Shown here piece by piece: positions 16,550 through 26,005 of a DNA stretch of 64,000 nt. Positions within the stretch are counted from its first letter, which is position 1; every line of letters begins with the position of its first letter. Under the pieces are notes generated by a model. It was given only the letters and a program-made list of their open reading frames with translations, was not told the origin of the DNA and made no database searches. A program made the position numbers and the translations under genes. This stretch comes from Palsa-506 sp963836355 (lineage in GTDB: Bacteria > Actinomycetota > Actinomycetes > Streptosporangiales > Streptosporangiaceae): assembly GCA_963836355.1 (NCBI GenBank), contig CAWIJO010000006.1:248001-312000 (forward strand), written 5' to 3'.

Positions 16550-17488
16550 ATGATGCCCGACACGACGCCCGCCGATATGGGCTTTCATCATCTGGCGCTC
16601 CTGTACCGCAGCAGCCAGGAGTATCTGGCAACTCTGCGGACATTCGTGCAGGCCGGTCTTGCGCTGGCCGAGCCGGTATTTGTCGCCGTGCCCGGCCCGG
16701 CCGCCGAGCTGCTGCGTGACCAGCTGGCTCAACCATCCGGGCAGCTCGTCTTCGCCGACATGGAAACCCTCGGCCTTAACCCGGCGCGGATCATCCCGGC
16801 GGTCAGCGCCTTCGTCGAGGCGCACCCGGGTCAGCCTGTCCGGTATGTCGGGGAGCCCGCCTGGCCGACGCGGTCGGCTGATGAACTACGGGAGACGGCC
16901 CGGCATGAATCGCTCCTGAACCGGGCATTCGCTGACGCGCCGGTCACCATCTTGTGTCCGTACGACACCACGATGCTGCCCGCATCGGTCATTGGCGATG
17001 CCAGGCGAACCCATCCGGTCCTGCTGCGCCGGGGGGCAAGGCAGGCAAGCCCCGAGTATCCGGGACCCGACGACCTGCCGCCTGGCTGTGACGCGCCGCT
17101 GCCCGAGCCGCCGTCCCGCGCAGCCATGATCCGCTACGCGACCAGCCTCCGCGTGATACGTGATCTCGTCGCCAGGCACGCCGCGCAGGCCGGGCTAACT
17201 GCTGCCCGCACTGCCGATCTGGTGCTTGCGGTCAGCGAGATTGCCGCCAACACGCTCCGCTATACCAGGACCGGCGGCACGCTGTATGTCTGGCGCACTC
17301 CGGATAGCCTCATCTGCCAGCTGCACGACCAGGGCCGGATCACTGACCCGCTGGCCAGCCGCCGGCGCCCGGCGCTCGACGTACTCGGCGGCCAGGGACT
17401 CTGGGTTGTCAACCAGGTCTGCGACCTTGTCGAGCTTCGCTCCGGCCGGGCCGGCACCACCGTCCGCCTGCGCATGCGCCTGGGTTAG
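16550..17488 (+). CDS. MEDS sensor with anti-sigma-type ATPase domain
   Basis: The protein has 312 residues. The N-terminal MEDS domain (about 5-170) has FHHLALLYRSSQEYLATLRTFVQAGL and VRYVGEPAWPTRSADELRETARHESLLN, the pattern found fused to anti-sigma kinases and PAS proteins. The C-terminal HATPase_c_2 domain (about 185-310) has the N-box SEIAANTLRYTRTGG and HDQGRITDP, then GQGLWVVNQVCDLVELRSG. It should act as an RsbW-like kinase or anti-sigma factor. The start is one of two adjacent ATG codons after a GGGAGGGAGGGG tract. It diverges from the STAS gene. Confidence 0.9.
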   Translation: MMPDTTPADMGFHHLALLYRSSQEYLATLRTFVQAGLALAEPVFVAVPGPAAELLRDQLAQPSGQLVFADMETLGLNPARIIPAVSAFVEAHPGQPVRYVGEPAWPTRSADELRETARHESLLNRAFADAPVTILCPYDTTMLPASVIGDARRTHPVLLRRGARQASPEYPGPDDLPPGCDAPLPEPPSRAAMIRYATSLRVIRDLVARHAAQAGLTAARTADLVLAVSEIAANTLRYTRTGGTLYVWRTPDSLICQLHDQGRITDPLASRRRPALDVLGGQGLWVVNQVCDLVELRSGRAGTTVRLRMRLG

Positions 17489-17544
17489 GCGTAACCGCCT
17501 CGCAAGCCCTCGCGGCTCCTGCAGTTCGCGCGGTTCAGGCCGGC

Positions 17545-18018
17545 TTATTCGTCCGGCTGGCTGCGGTGCACGAGCGGCAATACGAACCACAGGCCGCCGA
17601 AGAGGCACACCGTGACAGCAGTGATCACCAATGCCGGGATGCCGTGGTCGACGTACCCGGTGACGAGCAGCACCGCTGCGGAGATGGCAAGGCCCACGGC
17701 GGCCAGGCCGCCGATCGCCATCGCGTTGGCCGCCCGGACCAGGCTTTCCTTCTGGTGCCGCCGGAAGACAAGGCGGTGGTAGGCAACCGGCCCGAGCAGC
17801 AGCGCGGTTGCCAGCGCCGCCAGCATCAGGGTCGCGATATACAGCTGCCGCTGCGGATGGCTCAGCGCGGCGAACCTGTTCGAGAACGGCAGCGCGAGCA
17901 GGAAGCCGAACAGGACCTGGACGCCAAGGCCGGCTACCCGGAGTTCCTGGAGCAGCTCAGCCAGGTTACGGTCGTCGCGCTCGGTCCGGGACTCATCGCG
18001 TCCGCTTGCCGAGCTCAT
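17545..18018 (-). CDS. DUF6328-type four-helix membrane protein
   Basis: The protein has 157 residues. The soluble start DDRNLAELLQELRVAGLGVQVLFGFLLALPFSNRF is the DUF6328 hallmark. Four membrane helices follow, with LYIATLMLAALATALLLGPVAYHRLVFR in the middle. It is common in actinobacteria near stress sigma factors; no biochemical role is established. It is monocistronic and convergent with the MEDS-ATPase gene. Confidence 0.85.
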   Translation of the reverse strand: MSSASGRDESRTERDDRNLAELLQELRVAGLGVQVLFGFLLALPFSNRFAALSHPQRQLYIATLMLAALATALLLGPVAYHRLVFRRHQKESLVRAANAMAIGGLAAVGLAISAAVLLVTGYVDHGIPALVITAVTVCLFGGLWFVLPLVHRSQPDE

Positions 18019-18283
18019 CGCCGCCCCGTGGTTGCCGCTGACCGGTCATCGCCTGATCCCCTGTTACCTGGGAAGGCCGGCCTCAAACGCATGCCAGCCT
18101 GGCCCGCGTTTGCATCCGGCCCGGCGGCACTTACGCTAGCAATTGCACCGGGGTCCAGCAGCGGGCCTTCGGCGGGACGTTGAGGCCATCCGCGGCCGTC
18201 CGGTTTGGACGCGGCGCAGTGGGCGGTCAGCTGCCCTGCCCGTGTGGCCCGGTGCTTCCTGATGGTTCCGAGAGGAACGGCCA

Positions 18284-19060
18284 GTGCCTTCCGCCGACTC
18301 GTTGCCTGCCCCGGACGGCGAGACCGAGCGCCTGCTCGGCCTGCTGGGAAGTTTGCCTGCGGATGATCCTCGCTCCGAGGTAATCCGGGCGCGCATAGTT
18401 GCGCAGCATATGAAACTGGCGCGGCGAATCGCCCGCCGCTATGCGGGCCGCGGCGAGCCGGTCGAGGATCTGGCGCAGTCAGCGCTGATGGGGCTGGTCA
18501 AGGCCATCAATGGCTACGACCCGCTGCGCGGGCATGACTTCCTCGCCTATGCGCGCCCGATGATGCACGGCGAGGTGAAAAGGCATTTCCGTGACCAGAC
18601 CTGGGCCGTGCGGGTGCCGCGAAATGTGCAGGAAGGCCGGGCCGAGCTAAGCCAGGCCGCTGCCGCGCTCTCGCAGCGCCTTGGCCGGCCGCCGACGGAC
18701 CAAGAGCTTGCCGCTGAGCTGCGGTTGTCCGAAGCGGAACTGGCTGGCCTGCGGGAGGCATCCGCGGCGTATAGCGCCCTGTCCCTGAGCATGCCGGCCG
18801 GGCCGGATGAAGGCAGGACGCTGGCCGACTCCCTCGGTGCCGCGGACGAGGCGCTGGAGGCCGTCGACGACCGTGAGTCCCTGCACCCGCTGCTAGACGC
18901 CCTCCCGCCCAGGGAACTTCGGCTGATTCTGCTGCGCTTCTTCGGTAACCAGACCCAGGCAGAGATTGCCGCCGAGCTCGGCGTGTCCCAGATGCAGGTC
19001 TCCCGGCTGCTGGCGGCCACGCTCGCCACGCTGCGGACGGGCATGCTGACTGAGACGTGA
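18284..19060 (+). CDS. SigB/SigF-type stress sigma factor
   Basis: The protein has 258 residues with region 2 (KLARRIARRYAGRGEPVEDLAQSALMGLVKAINGYDPLRGHDFLAYA, about 42-90), region 3 (WAVRVPRNVQE through LRLSEAELAGLREA) and region 4 (LPPRELRLILLRFFGNQTQAEIAAELGVSQMQVSRLLAATL). Lack of region 1.1 and the full region 3 place it in the SigB/F/G group of general stress sigma factors controlled by partner switching, which fits the neighbouring phosphatase, STAS and ATPase genes. GTG start follows GAGAGG. Confidence 0.93.
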   Translation: MPSADSLPAPDGETERLLGLLGSLPADDPRSEVIRARIVAQHMKLARRIARRYAGRGEPVEDLAQSALMGLVKAINGYDPLRGHDFLAYARPMMHGEVKRHFRDQTWAVRVPRNVQEGRAELSQAAAALSQRLGRPPTDQELAAELRLSEAELAGLREASAAYSALSLSMPAGPDEGRTLADSLGAADEALEAVDDRESLHPLLDALPPRELRLILLRFFGNQTQAEIAAELGVSQMQVSRLLAATLATLRTGMLTET

Positions 19061-19331
19061 TGATCGCGGCGACGCTGCCCGACAACCATCATTAACGGAT
19101 TGTCGGGTGCCGGCCTGTCCCCGGCCGATGGTTTGGTATCCCCGGGACGGGCACATGATCAATCAGGCAGATGTCTAGCGGACAGGGCCGCCCGGGGAAC
19201 GTCCCATTGCGCGGGACGCAGGCATACCCGAAGCACGCGAGTGACGGAGCAACGGACGGCACCGGCGACTTCGATTCGGCCAGCCGGGGAGGCCCGGCCG
19301 TGGCCCAAGTAAACGGCCCCGAGGGGTAGCG

Positions 19332-20225
19332 ATGACTGCGATGCAGGAGCCTTCCGCGCAAACGGCGCGCACAGATGCGCGGCCAGCAGACGCGCGGCCA
19401 GCAGACGCGCGGCCAGCAGACGCGCGGCCAGCAGATGCGCGGCCAGCAGATCGGTACTCCGATGCCATCGCGTCGTTCACCGAACTGGCAAGGGCGCTGG
19501 CCCGGCATGAGTCAGTCCCGGATGCATTGCAGAGCATTCTGGCGCTCATCCTCCGGCTGGTGCCAGGGTGTCATGCGGCTAGCGTCACCGTGCTCGACGA
19601 GCAGTCCGAGCCGAGCACGATCATGGCGACTTCCGAGGAGACCTATGAGATGGATCGGCGTCAGTATGCCCTGCATGACGGTCCGTGCCTGGATGCCGCC
19701 CGGTACCAGCAGGTCAACCGGTGGAGCATGCAGGAGGCAAGGCAGCGGTGGCCCGACTTCACCGGCCTTGCGGAGGAGATAGGGCTGCGGAGTTACCTTT
19801 CCGCAGGACTCAGCTGGGACGACCGTCCGCTGGGCGCGCTGAACCTGTCCTGCCGGGAGACGGACGGCTTCGACCAGGTGGACGAGCAGTTGCTTTCGCT
19901 TTTCACGGCGCCGGCCACCGCAGCCATCGTGGTGACAAGTCGCTATTCGAAGGCCCGTGACCTGGCTGCTCAGCTGGAACAGGCACTGCAGTCGCGGGCC
20001 GTGATCGACCAGGCAATCGGGATTGTGATGGCTGAGTCGCGCTGCGACCCCGCCGAAGCGTTCGCAATCCTCGGGCGGGCATCGAACAACCGCAACATGA
20101 AGCTGCGCGACCTGGCCGCGGAGATCGTCGTGCGAGTCGGCGGCCAGGCAACCCTCCCGTCCCGCGGACTAGCCGGCTACCTGACGCTGGCCGGCTGGCC
20201 AGGGTACCTGGCGCCCGCGGGCTAG
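19332..20225 (+). CDS. GAF-ANTAR regulatory protein
   Basis: The protein has 297 residues. After a repeat-built N-terminal linker, a GAF domain (about 45-200) contains YALHDGPCLDAARY and GLRSYLSAGLSWDDRPLGALNLSCRETDGF. The C-terminal ANTAR domain (about 215-270: ALQSRAVIDQAIGIVMAESRCDPAEAFAILGRASNNRNMKLRDLAAEIV) binds paired hexaloop RNA hairpins to control termination. Ligand is unknown. The tail past residue 275 is GYLxLAG repeats that grade into the repeat block beyond the stop, suggesting repeat expansion at the gene end. Confidence 0.93.
   Translation: MTAMQEPSAQTARTDARPADARPADARPADARPADARPADRYSDAIASFTELARALARHESVPDALQSILALILRLVPGCHAASVTVLDEQSEPSTIMATSEETYEMDRRQYALHDGPCLDAARYQQVNRWSMQEARQRWPDFTGLAEEIGLRSYLSAGLSWDDRPLGALNLSCRETDGFDQVDEQLLSLFTAPATAAIVVTSRYSKARDLAAQLEQALQSRAVIDQAIGIVMAESRCDPAEAFAILGRASNNRNMKLRDLAAEIVVRVGGQATLPSRGLAGYLTLAGWPGYLAPAG
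19374..19448 (+). repeat. Five 15-bp in-frame repeats coding DARPA
   Basis: Five copies of GA(T/C)GCGCGGCCAGCA lie head to tail inside the GAF-ANTAR gene, coding for DARPA pentapeptides in the linker before the GAF domain. Copies differ only at one silent base. Confidence 0.95.
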
Positions 20226-20289
20226 CGGCACCTGGCGCTCGCGGGCTAGCGGCACCTGGCGGGCTAGCGGCACCTGGCGGGCTAGCGGC
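20205..20289. repeat. GC-rich tandem repeats at the 3' end of the GAF-ANTAR gene
   Basis: Repeats of 18-24 bp built on GGCACCTGGCGGGCTAGC run across the stop codon and past it. The stop TAG is itself part of the repeat (GGGCTAGCGG), so copy-number change would alter the protein C-terminus. Confidence 0.8.
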
Positions 20290-20427
20290 CTCGGACCGGT
20301 ACCGCGTGTCTGAGCGGTCAGCGCCTGGAGTTGCCGGTGTGCTTGGCAGTGGATCCGGGCCGCAGGACCGCCAACGTTAGGGACGGCCATTGCCGGGTAC
20401 TGCACCATCCCTGGAAAGGGGCCATAA

Positions 20428-20547
20428 ATGGATGAGACCGCAACGACCCGGCCGACCGCACCGGACCGGTCAACCGCAGAACTGCTTGCCATAGCCGCTG
20501 GCAGCGCGTTGCTGGCCGGCTGGCTCATCGTCCGGCAACGTCGGTAA
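20428..20547 (+). CDS. 39-residue single-helix membrane peptide
   Basis: ATG lies 8 nt after GGAAAGGGG. The product is MDETATTRPTAPDRSTAEL, then one hydrophobic helix (LLAIAAGSALLAGWLIV) and RQRR. A positively charged end after the helix predicts an N-out/C-in anchor. It lies 42 bp before the second YihY gene and is probably co-transcribed. Function unknown. Confidence 0.6.
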   Translation: MDETATTRPTAPDRSTAELLAIAAGSALLAGWLIVRQRR

Positions 20548-20589
20548 GCGACAACGCCGAGGACGGCCGAGAACGGGGAGTTGAATCAG

Positions 20590-21663
20590 ATGCTTGGCAA
20601 GCGCAGCAGCACACGTGACGAGCAAGCGGCCCGTGACGAGGAACCCGGCATTACCCGCGACGACGCCGCTAGCGCGACACGTGATGGCAATTCCAGCGCT
20701 ATCCGAGACGGCGAGCAGGCCATGCCCGAGACCCCGACCGATCTCGGCAGCGGATCCTGGCTCGCGGCGGCCAAGCGCTCCGTCCGGGAATTCCAGGACG
20801 ACGCGCTGACCGACCGGGCAGCGACGCTTACTTACTACGGGGTACTGGCGATCTTCCCCGGAATACTTTTCCTGGTATCGCTGCTCGGCCTGCTTGGCCA
20901 CCAGGCCACCCAGCCGCTCATCAACAACTTCGCCGCGGCGGTTCCCGGCGAGGTCCGGCAGACGATGCTCTCCGCCGTCAGTCACCTGCAGGGTGGCCAT
21001 GCCACCGCAAGCCTGGTTGCCGTCTTGGGCCTAGCTGCGGCGCTCTGGTCATCGTCGAGCTATACGGCGGCATTCATGCGAGCCTCGAACGCCATCTACG
21101 ACGTGCCAGAGGGCAGGCCGATCTGGAAGACGCTTCCCATTCGGCTCGGCGTCACGCTCGTACTGATGGTGCTGCTCGTGGCGTCCGCCCTGATGGTGGT
21201 CGTTACTGGCGGGCTCGCCGCCCGCGTCGGGCATGTGCTCGGAATCGGCAGTACAGCGGTCGCCATCTGGGATATCGCTAAATGGCCCGTCCTGCTCATC
21301 CTCGTCAGCCTGATGCTCGCCCTGCTGTACTGGGCCAGCCCTAACGCGAAACACGGGTTCCGGTGGGTAAGCCCGGGCGGCCTGCTGGCAGTGGTCGGCT
21401 GGCTGCTCGTGTCGGGGCTTTTCACGCTCTACGTCGCGTACTTCGGGCACTACAACAAGATCTACGGCAGCCTCGCCGCGGTCATCATCTTCTTTGTCTG
21501 GCTCTGGATATCCAACATCGCCGTACTGTTTGGCGCCGAGTTCAACGCCGAACTGGAACGGGGGCGCGCAATGGCCGGCGGCACCCCAGCGGACAAGGAA
21601 CCGTTCGTGGAGCTCCGGGATACCAGGAAGCTGCGCAAGAAAGCCAGGAAGCGCCCGGCCTGA
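20590..21663 (+). CDS. YihY/BrkB-family membrane protein (second copy)
   Basis: The protein has 357 residues from ATG with GGAG at 8 nt; the TTG nine bases upstream overlaps that site and is less likely. A charged N-terminal tail of about 55 residues (TRDE/ARDEE/TRDD/TRDG/IRDG repeats) precedes the BrkB domain: DRAATLTYYGVLAIFPGILFLVSLLG, LAAALWSSSSYTAAFMRASNAIYDV, and YGSLAAVIIFFVWLWISNIAVLFGAEFNAELER. Six helices are expected. It is divergent in sequence from the copy at 12816. Function of the family is unsettled. Confidence 0.92.
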   Translation: MLGKRSSTRDEQAARDEEPGITRDDAASATRDGNSSAIRDGEQAMPETPTDLGSGSWLAAAKRSVREFQDDALTDRAATLTYYGVLAIFPGILFLVSLLGLLGHQATQPLINNFAAAVPGEVRQTMLSAVSHLQGGHATASLVAVLGLAAALWSSSSYTAAFMRASNAIYDVPEGRPIWKTLPIRLGVTLVLMVLLVASALMVVVTGGLAARVGHVLGIGSTAVAIWDIAKWPVLLILVSLMLALLYWASPNAKHGFRWVSPGGLLAVVGWLLVSGLFTLYVAYFGHYNKIYGSLAAVIIFFVWLWISNIAVLFGAEFNAELERGRAMAGGTPADKEPFVELRDTRKLRKKARKRPA

Positions 21664-22074
21664 CGAGCCACGTCGAGCCTGGCGCTGGCCGCGACATGCT
21701 GCCGATCGTGCAGTCGGCACGCAAGGTCAGCATCTCGTTAAGGTGGCCGAGCCGCCAGGCGATGGTGGTGAACGGGGGTGGCCATGGCTGAGTCGGACTG
21801 GCGGAGTCCCGCCCCCCCACTCGCCCGCACCCACCAAGGCGGTCGCGCGCGGCCCCGGCCCTGCCGCGCGCGGGCGGATCGACCAGCAGCCCGGCACGGG
21901 CTCCCAGAGATATTCGTCGTCGGTCATAGCCGGGATCTCGATGCGCGTGCCGTTTCCGCTATCTCCGTCTGGGCCGGTCATGCGATGGGCGAGGCGCTCG
22001 CGCGCCCAGTCGAACTGCTCCAGCAACGGGAAGAGGCGTCGTGGTGGCGTCGTGGTGGCGTCGCCATCGGGCAA
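21664..22074 (-). pseudogene. DinB-like protein fragment, frameshifted and truncated
   Basis: One frame gives LFPLLEQFDWARERLAHRM...LTDDEYLWEPVPGCWSIRPR-type sequence, typical of actinobacterial DinB_2 proteins, and runs to GAGEWG. Homology then continues in another frame as PPPFTTIAWRLGHLNEMLTLRADCTIGS. The switch falls in a run of seven C on the plus strand (21812-21818). Homology ends near 21664, abutting the YihY stop, so the C-terminal half is absent. Start is not clear; TTG at 22074 is one candidate. It is a remnant. Confidence 0.75.
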
Positions 22075-22181
22075 TTCTCTCAGCCGGGCCCGGCGTGGGC
22101 CGTCCGGGCGTCCGCTGGCCTGGTCGCTGGCGTCCGCTGGCCTGGGCAGCCCTGCGCGCTGCCCAGGCAAGCGGCGATAAG

Positions 22182-22228
22182 GCTGCTTGCCGGCAGGCGG
22201 GCCCTGACTACGCCGACCGGCAAGCAGC
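22182..22228 (-). terminator. Inverted repeats downstream of a small membrane gene
   Basis: A 12-bp inverted repeat (GCTGCTTGCCGG with CCGGCAAGCAGC, 23-nt loop) lies 3' of the small minus-strand gene. A second hairpin (CCTGGGCAG with CTGCCCAGG, 22141-22167) follows directly. Together they are plausible terminators. Confidence 0.5.
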
Positions 22229-22308
22229 GTCCGCTGGCGCCTGCGGTGACCCGGGCGCCATGCTTAGCTGCGCCGCCAGCCTCGGAGCGCAGGCTACGAT
22301 TTCCGCCG

Positions 22309-22482
22309 CTACCAGCGGTACCAGCGACGACGCCGGCTGCCGGCTGTCTCTGCGGCGCGGAATAGGAAACCGACCAGCCAGATCGCCAGCACGATCAGCG
22401 CAATCCACCACAGCAGGTGAACCGCGAACCCCAGGCCGGCCAGGATGATGGCAAGAAGCAGAACTACCAGGATGACCATCAT
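22309..22482 (-). CDS. 57-residue two-helix membrane protein
   Basis: The product is MMVILVVLLLAIILAGLGFA, VHLLWWIALIVLAIWLVGFLF, then a basic tail RAAETAGSRRRRWYRW. ATG lies after GGAAGGAT at good spacing. Such proteins with two helices and a terminal RR-WYRW tail are frequent in actinomycetes and are usually missed by gene callers because of length. Function is unknown. Confidence 0.8.
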   Translation of the reverse strand: MMVILVVLLLAIILAGLGFAVHLLWWIALIVLAIWLVGFLFRAAETAGSRRRRWYRW

Positions 22483-22591
22483 GGCGAGATCCTTCCGTTA
22501 GACGCCGCCCCCTGTAGTCACCGGATAGTTCAGGGCTAAACCGCGCGAACCCCGGCGGAGCGCGAAATCGCAGGCCACTGTCGCGAAGCCG

Positions 22592-23413
22592 TCAGCCACT
22601 ACCGCGAGGCCGCCGGCCACCATGGCGGAGCCGCAGGCCACAGCCGCGCAGTCCGCGTTCGCGCTCCAGCGCGCGGGCGGCGAGCCACCAGGCCGCCAGC
22701 GTCAGGCCGGGCGCGAGCAGCACGCTGCCCGCAGTGTCGGTGAGCCAATGCGTGCCCAGGTACGTGCGGCACCAGATCATCATCAGCGTGGCCGCCGCGA
22801 CCAGCGCGGCGGGCCGCCGCCGCCGGCCGGGCCGGGCGAAGACCACGGTGAGCGTGATGCCGAGGGCCAGGGTCGCCATCACATGGCCGGACGGGAACGA
22901 GCCGATGTCGGCTGCGACCAGCCCGTTGGCCGGCCGCGGCCGCAGCACCAGGTGCTTGACCAGGTCCGAGGCAGCGGCCCGGAGCAGCAGCGCGGCGATC
23001 ATGAAGACCGCGGCGATCCGGCGCTTGCGCGCCAGCCACAGGTAGAGCGCGGCCGCGACAGCGATCAGCGCGGCGCCGCCCGGCCCGCCGGCCAGGCTCA
23101 AGATCGTGGCCAGTTCGGTCAGCACGGGATCCCGCGTCTGGCTGAGCGCCGACAGCCAGGCCTGGTCCAGCCCCTGGAACGGCGGCCGGGCAGGCCGCGC
23201 GGCGATCACCGCGGCCAGCGCCGCGCCGAGCGCCAGCAGCACGACGCTGGCGATCAGCGGCACCAGGCTTCGGGCCGGCCGGGACACTGCCTCCGGCACC
23301 AGGGCTTCGTTGCTCCCGAGCCCGGCAATAGCGCCACTCCGGGCAGATCCGGCGACTTCGGGCGCTGGATCCGGCGCAGGCGATTGCCTGCCGCAGGCCG
23401 GTGATGAAGTCAT
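22592..23413 (-). CDS. PAP2-family membrane phosphatase
   Basis: The protein has 273 residues with about six membrane helices. The three PAP2 motifs are present: KHLVLRPRP (KxxxxxxRP), SFPSGHVM (PSGH, catalytic His) and RTYLGTHWLTD (SRxxxxxHxxxD variant). The family dephosphorylates lipid phosphates such as undecaprenyl pyrophosphate or phosphatidate at the outer membrane face. The C-terminal tail is Arg/Gly rich. Start is ATG at 23413, though GTG at 23422 is possible. Confidence 0.92.
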   Translation of the reverse strand: MTSSPACGRQSPAPDPAPEVAGSARSGAIAGLGSNEALVPEAVSRPARSLVPLIASVVLLALGAALAAVIAARPARPPFQGLDQAWLSALSQTRDPVLTELATILSLAGGPGGAALIAVAAALYLWLARKRRIAAVFMIAALLLRAAASDLVKHLVLRPRPANGLVAADIGSFPSGHVMATLALGITLTVVFARPGRRRRPAALVAAATLMMIWCRTYLGTHWLTDTAGSVLLAPGLTLAAWWLAARALERERGLRGCGLRLRHGGRRPRGSG

Positions 23414-23549
23414 GAGCCACACCTGCCCATGAGTAAACCCAGCTAATCTCGGAGATCATGTGCCTTCCCGGCGCCTGCGCCAGGTGAACCCGGCCGGTGC
23501 CGGGTGCCTGCGCCGGTACCGGACACGTGCTGCGCGGCCCGGAGCGGGG

Positions 23550-24116
23550 CTAGCTGCCGTTGGCGTCGCTGACCCGGACACCGCCGAGCTGGACGTCGAA
23601 GATGAAATGCGGGGCTGGCGCGCCGTCGCAGTAAGCCTGCGTCTGGGCCAGCGTGCCGATGCCGGCGAACGTGGTCTGGTCCGGGGTTACCGGGTGCCGG
23701 CCGCTGCCGTTATCGGCGACCTGCCACCAGGCGCCCAGGCCGACCTGCGTCGGATCACTGGATGCAGTAATCGGGCCGCCGATCCAGGCGCGGTTGCCGT
23801 TGACGGTCAGGCAGCTGACCGGCCCGCTGAAGGTGGTCTCCTGGCCGGCCTCGAAGTAGTGATAGCTCCAGCGCCCGCGGACCGTGCCGTCGGCATGCCT
23901 GGTCGCCTGTTAGGCCAGCGGATCCTGCTGCACGGTCACGCCGAACACGCTGGGCCCGAGCAGCACGTAAGTGCGGCCCGCCACCCGCCCGGTGACCTGG
24001 CTGCCGGCATGCTGGCCGGTGGCCGCGGCCTGGGCCCCGGCCGCGGTGGCCAGCGCGCCGCCTGCTAGCACCGCAGCGGCGGCGATCCCCGCTGCTATCC
24101 GTCTCAACCCTGGCAT
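23550..24116 (-). pseudogene. Secreted actinobacterial protein with an in-frame TAA
   Basis: From ATG at 24116 the protein has a clear signal peptide (MPGLRRIAAGIAAAAVLAGGALATAAGAQAAA). The frame stops at TAA (23910-23912) after QQDPLA, but continues in the same frame for about 120 residues as QATRHADGTVRGRWSYHYFEAGQ, GPVSCLTVNGNRAWIGGPI and DQTTFAGIGTLAQTQAYCDG, ending at TAG. No frame change is needed, so this is a nonsense mutation or read-through, not an indel. The pattern RGRWSYxYxE...GPVSCLxVxGNRAWIGG is familiar from exported actinobacterial proteins of unknown function. Confidence 0.8.
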
Positions 24117-24245
24117 CGTTGCCCGCCTAGCTCGACATCTCCTCCTGCGGCTCTCACAATGGGCTTCTGGCCTGCGGGATGTCTTGCACGGAGCGAGATG
24201 ATTAGCACGGAACCAACCGGGCGACCGCGGTCGGCTGGAGGTACG

Positions 24246-25143
<898 letters not shown>

Positions 25144-25150
25144 CCGCCGG

Positions 25151-26005
25151 TCACGTCCCGGCCGAGCCCGGGGACTGGCCCGAAGGACCCGGCGGGAGCA
25201 GGTCGGCTACCCGCTCGCTGGTCGCGCGCCGGACAATCTGGGCCCGGTCCGCCTTGGTCCGGAACGTGACGCGGGTGCGGTCCGCCCGGAACAAGTCCTG
25301 GGAGAACTCGAACGGCGCCCCGCCGGCGGTGCTCGCGGTCCGGGTGATAGCCAGCAGCGGCGTGCCGGCGCTGACCCCGAGCAGGCTCGCCTCCTCGTCG
25401 CTGGCCTCGACCACCTCCAGGTGCTCGACGACATCTTCGGGCCGGATCCCGTAATGGCTGTCCAGCAGTTCGTAGATGGAGCCGCCCATCGGCAGCTCAA
25501 GCAGCCCGGGGAAGGTGTCGGCCGGCAGCTGGACCCGTTCCAGCGAGATCGGGATGCCGTCGGCCAGCCGGATCCGGACGATATCGAGCACCAGGCCGCC
25601 GGGCGGCAGCGCCAGCTGGGCGGCGGTCAGGTCGCTGGCGCCGGTGATGGTCGCGGACAGCACCTGGGTGCCTGCCACGAAACCCTGGCGGCGCAGGTAC
25701 TCGGGCAGCCCGACAATCACCGAGAGGTCCCGGTCCACCTTGGTGTGCGCGACGAAGGTACCGCCGGCCCGGCCGGGCACCCGCCGCACGGTGCCGGCCT
25801 GCGCCAGCACCGCGAGCACCTGGCGTAGCGTCGAACGGCTGACCGACAGCCGGGCGGCGAGTTCCCGCTCGGTGCCGAGCCGGTCCCCCGGCCGCAGCGC
25901 ACCGGACGAGATGAGGTCGAGTAGCCGTAGCCTGGCGTCTTCGACCAGCCGCCGGGCCGGGCCGCCCGCAGGCAGCCCCGGACCGCCAGCAGGCAGCCCG
26001 GTCAC
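25151..26005 (-). CDS. GntR/HutC-family repressor of the microcompartment operon
   Basis: The protein has 284 residues. The N-terminal winged HTH (about 18-90: ALRPGDRLGTERELAARLSVSRSTLRQVLAVLAQAGTVRRVPGRAGGTFV) is GntR type; the C-terminal UTRA domain (about 105-255: GFVAGTQVLSATITGA...SLERVQLPADTFPG...YGIRPEDVVEHLEVVEA) binds the effector, as in HutC. It is the last gene of the operon, and its start overlaps the SDR stop (ATGA). GntR regulators accompany RMM microcompartment loci in mycobacteria. The likely effector is the amino-alcohol substrate or its phosphate (inference). Confidence 0.92.
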   Translation of the reverse strand: MTGLPAGGPGLPAGGPARRLVEDARLRLLDLISSGALRPGDRLGTERELAARLSVSRSTLRQVLAVLAQAGTVRRVPGRAGGTFVAHTKVDRDLSVIVGLPEYLRRQGFVAGTQVLSATITGASDLTAAQLALPPGGLVLDIVRIRLADGIPISLERVQLPADTFPGLLELPMGGSIYELLDSHYGIRPEDVVEHLEVVEASDEEASLLGVSAGTPLLAITRTASTAGGAPFEFSQDLFRADRTRVTFRTKADRAQIVRRATSERVADLLPPGPSGQSPGSAGT

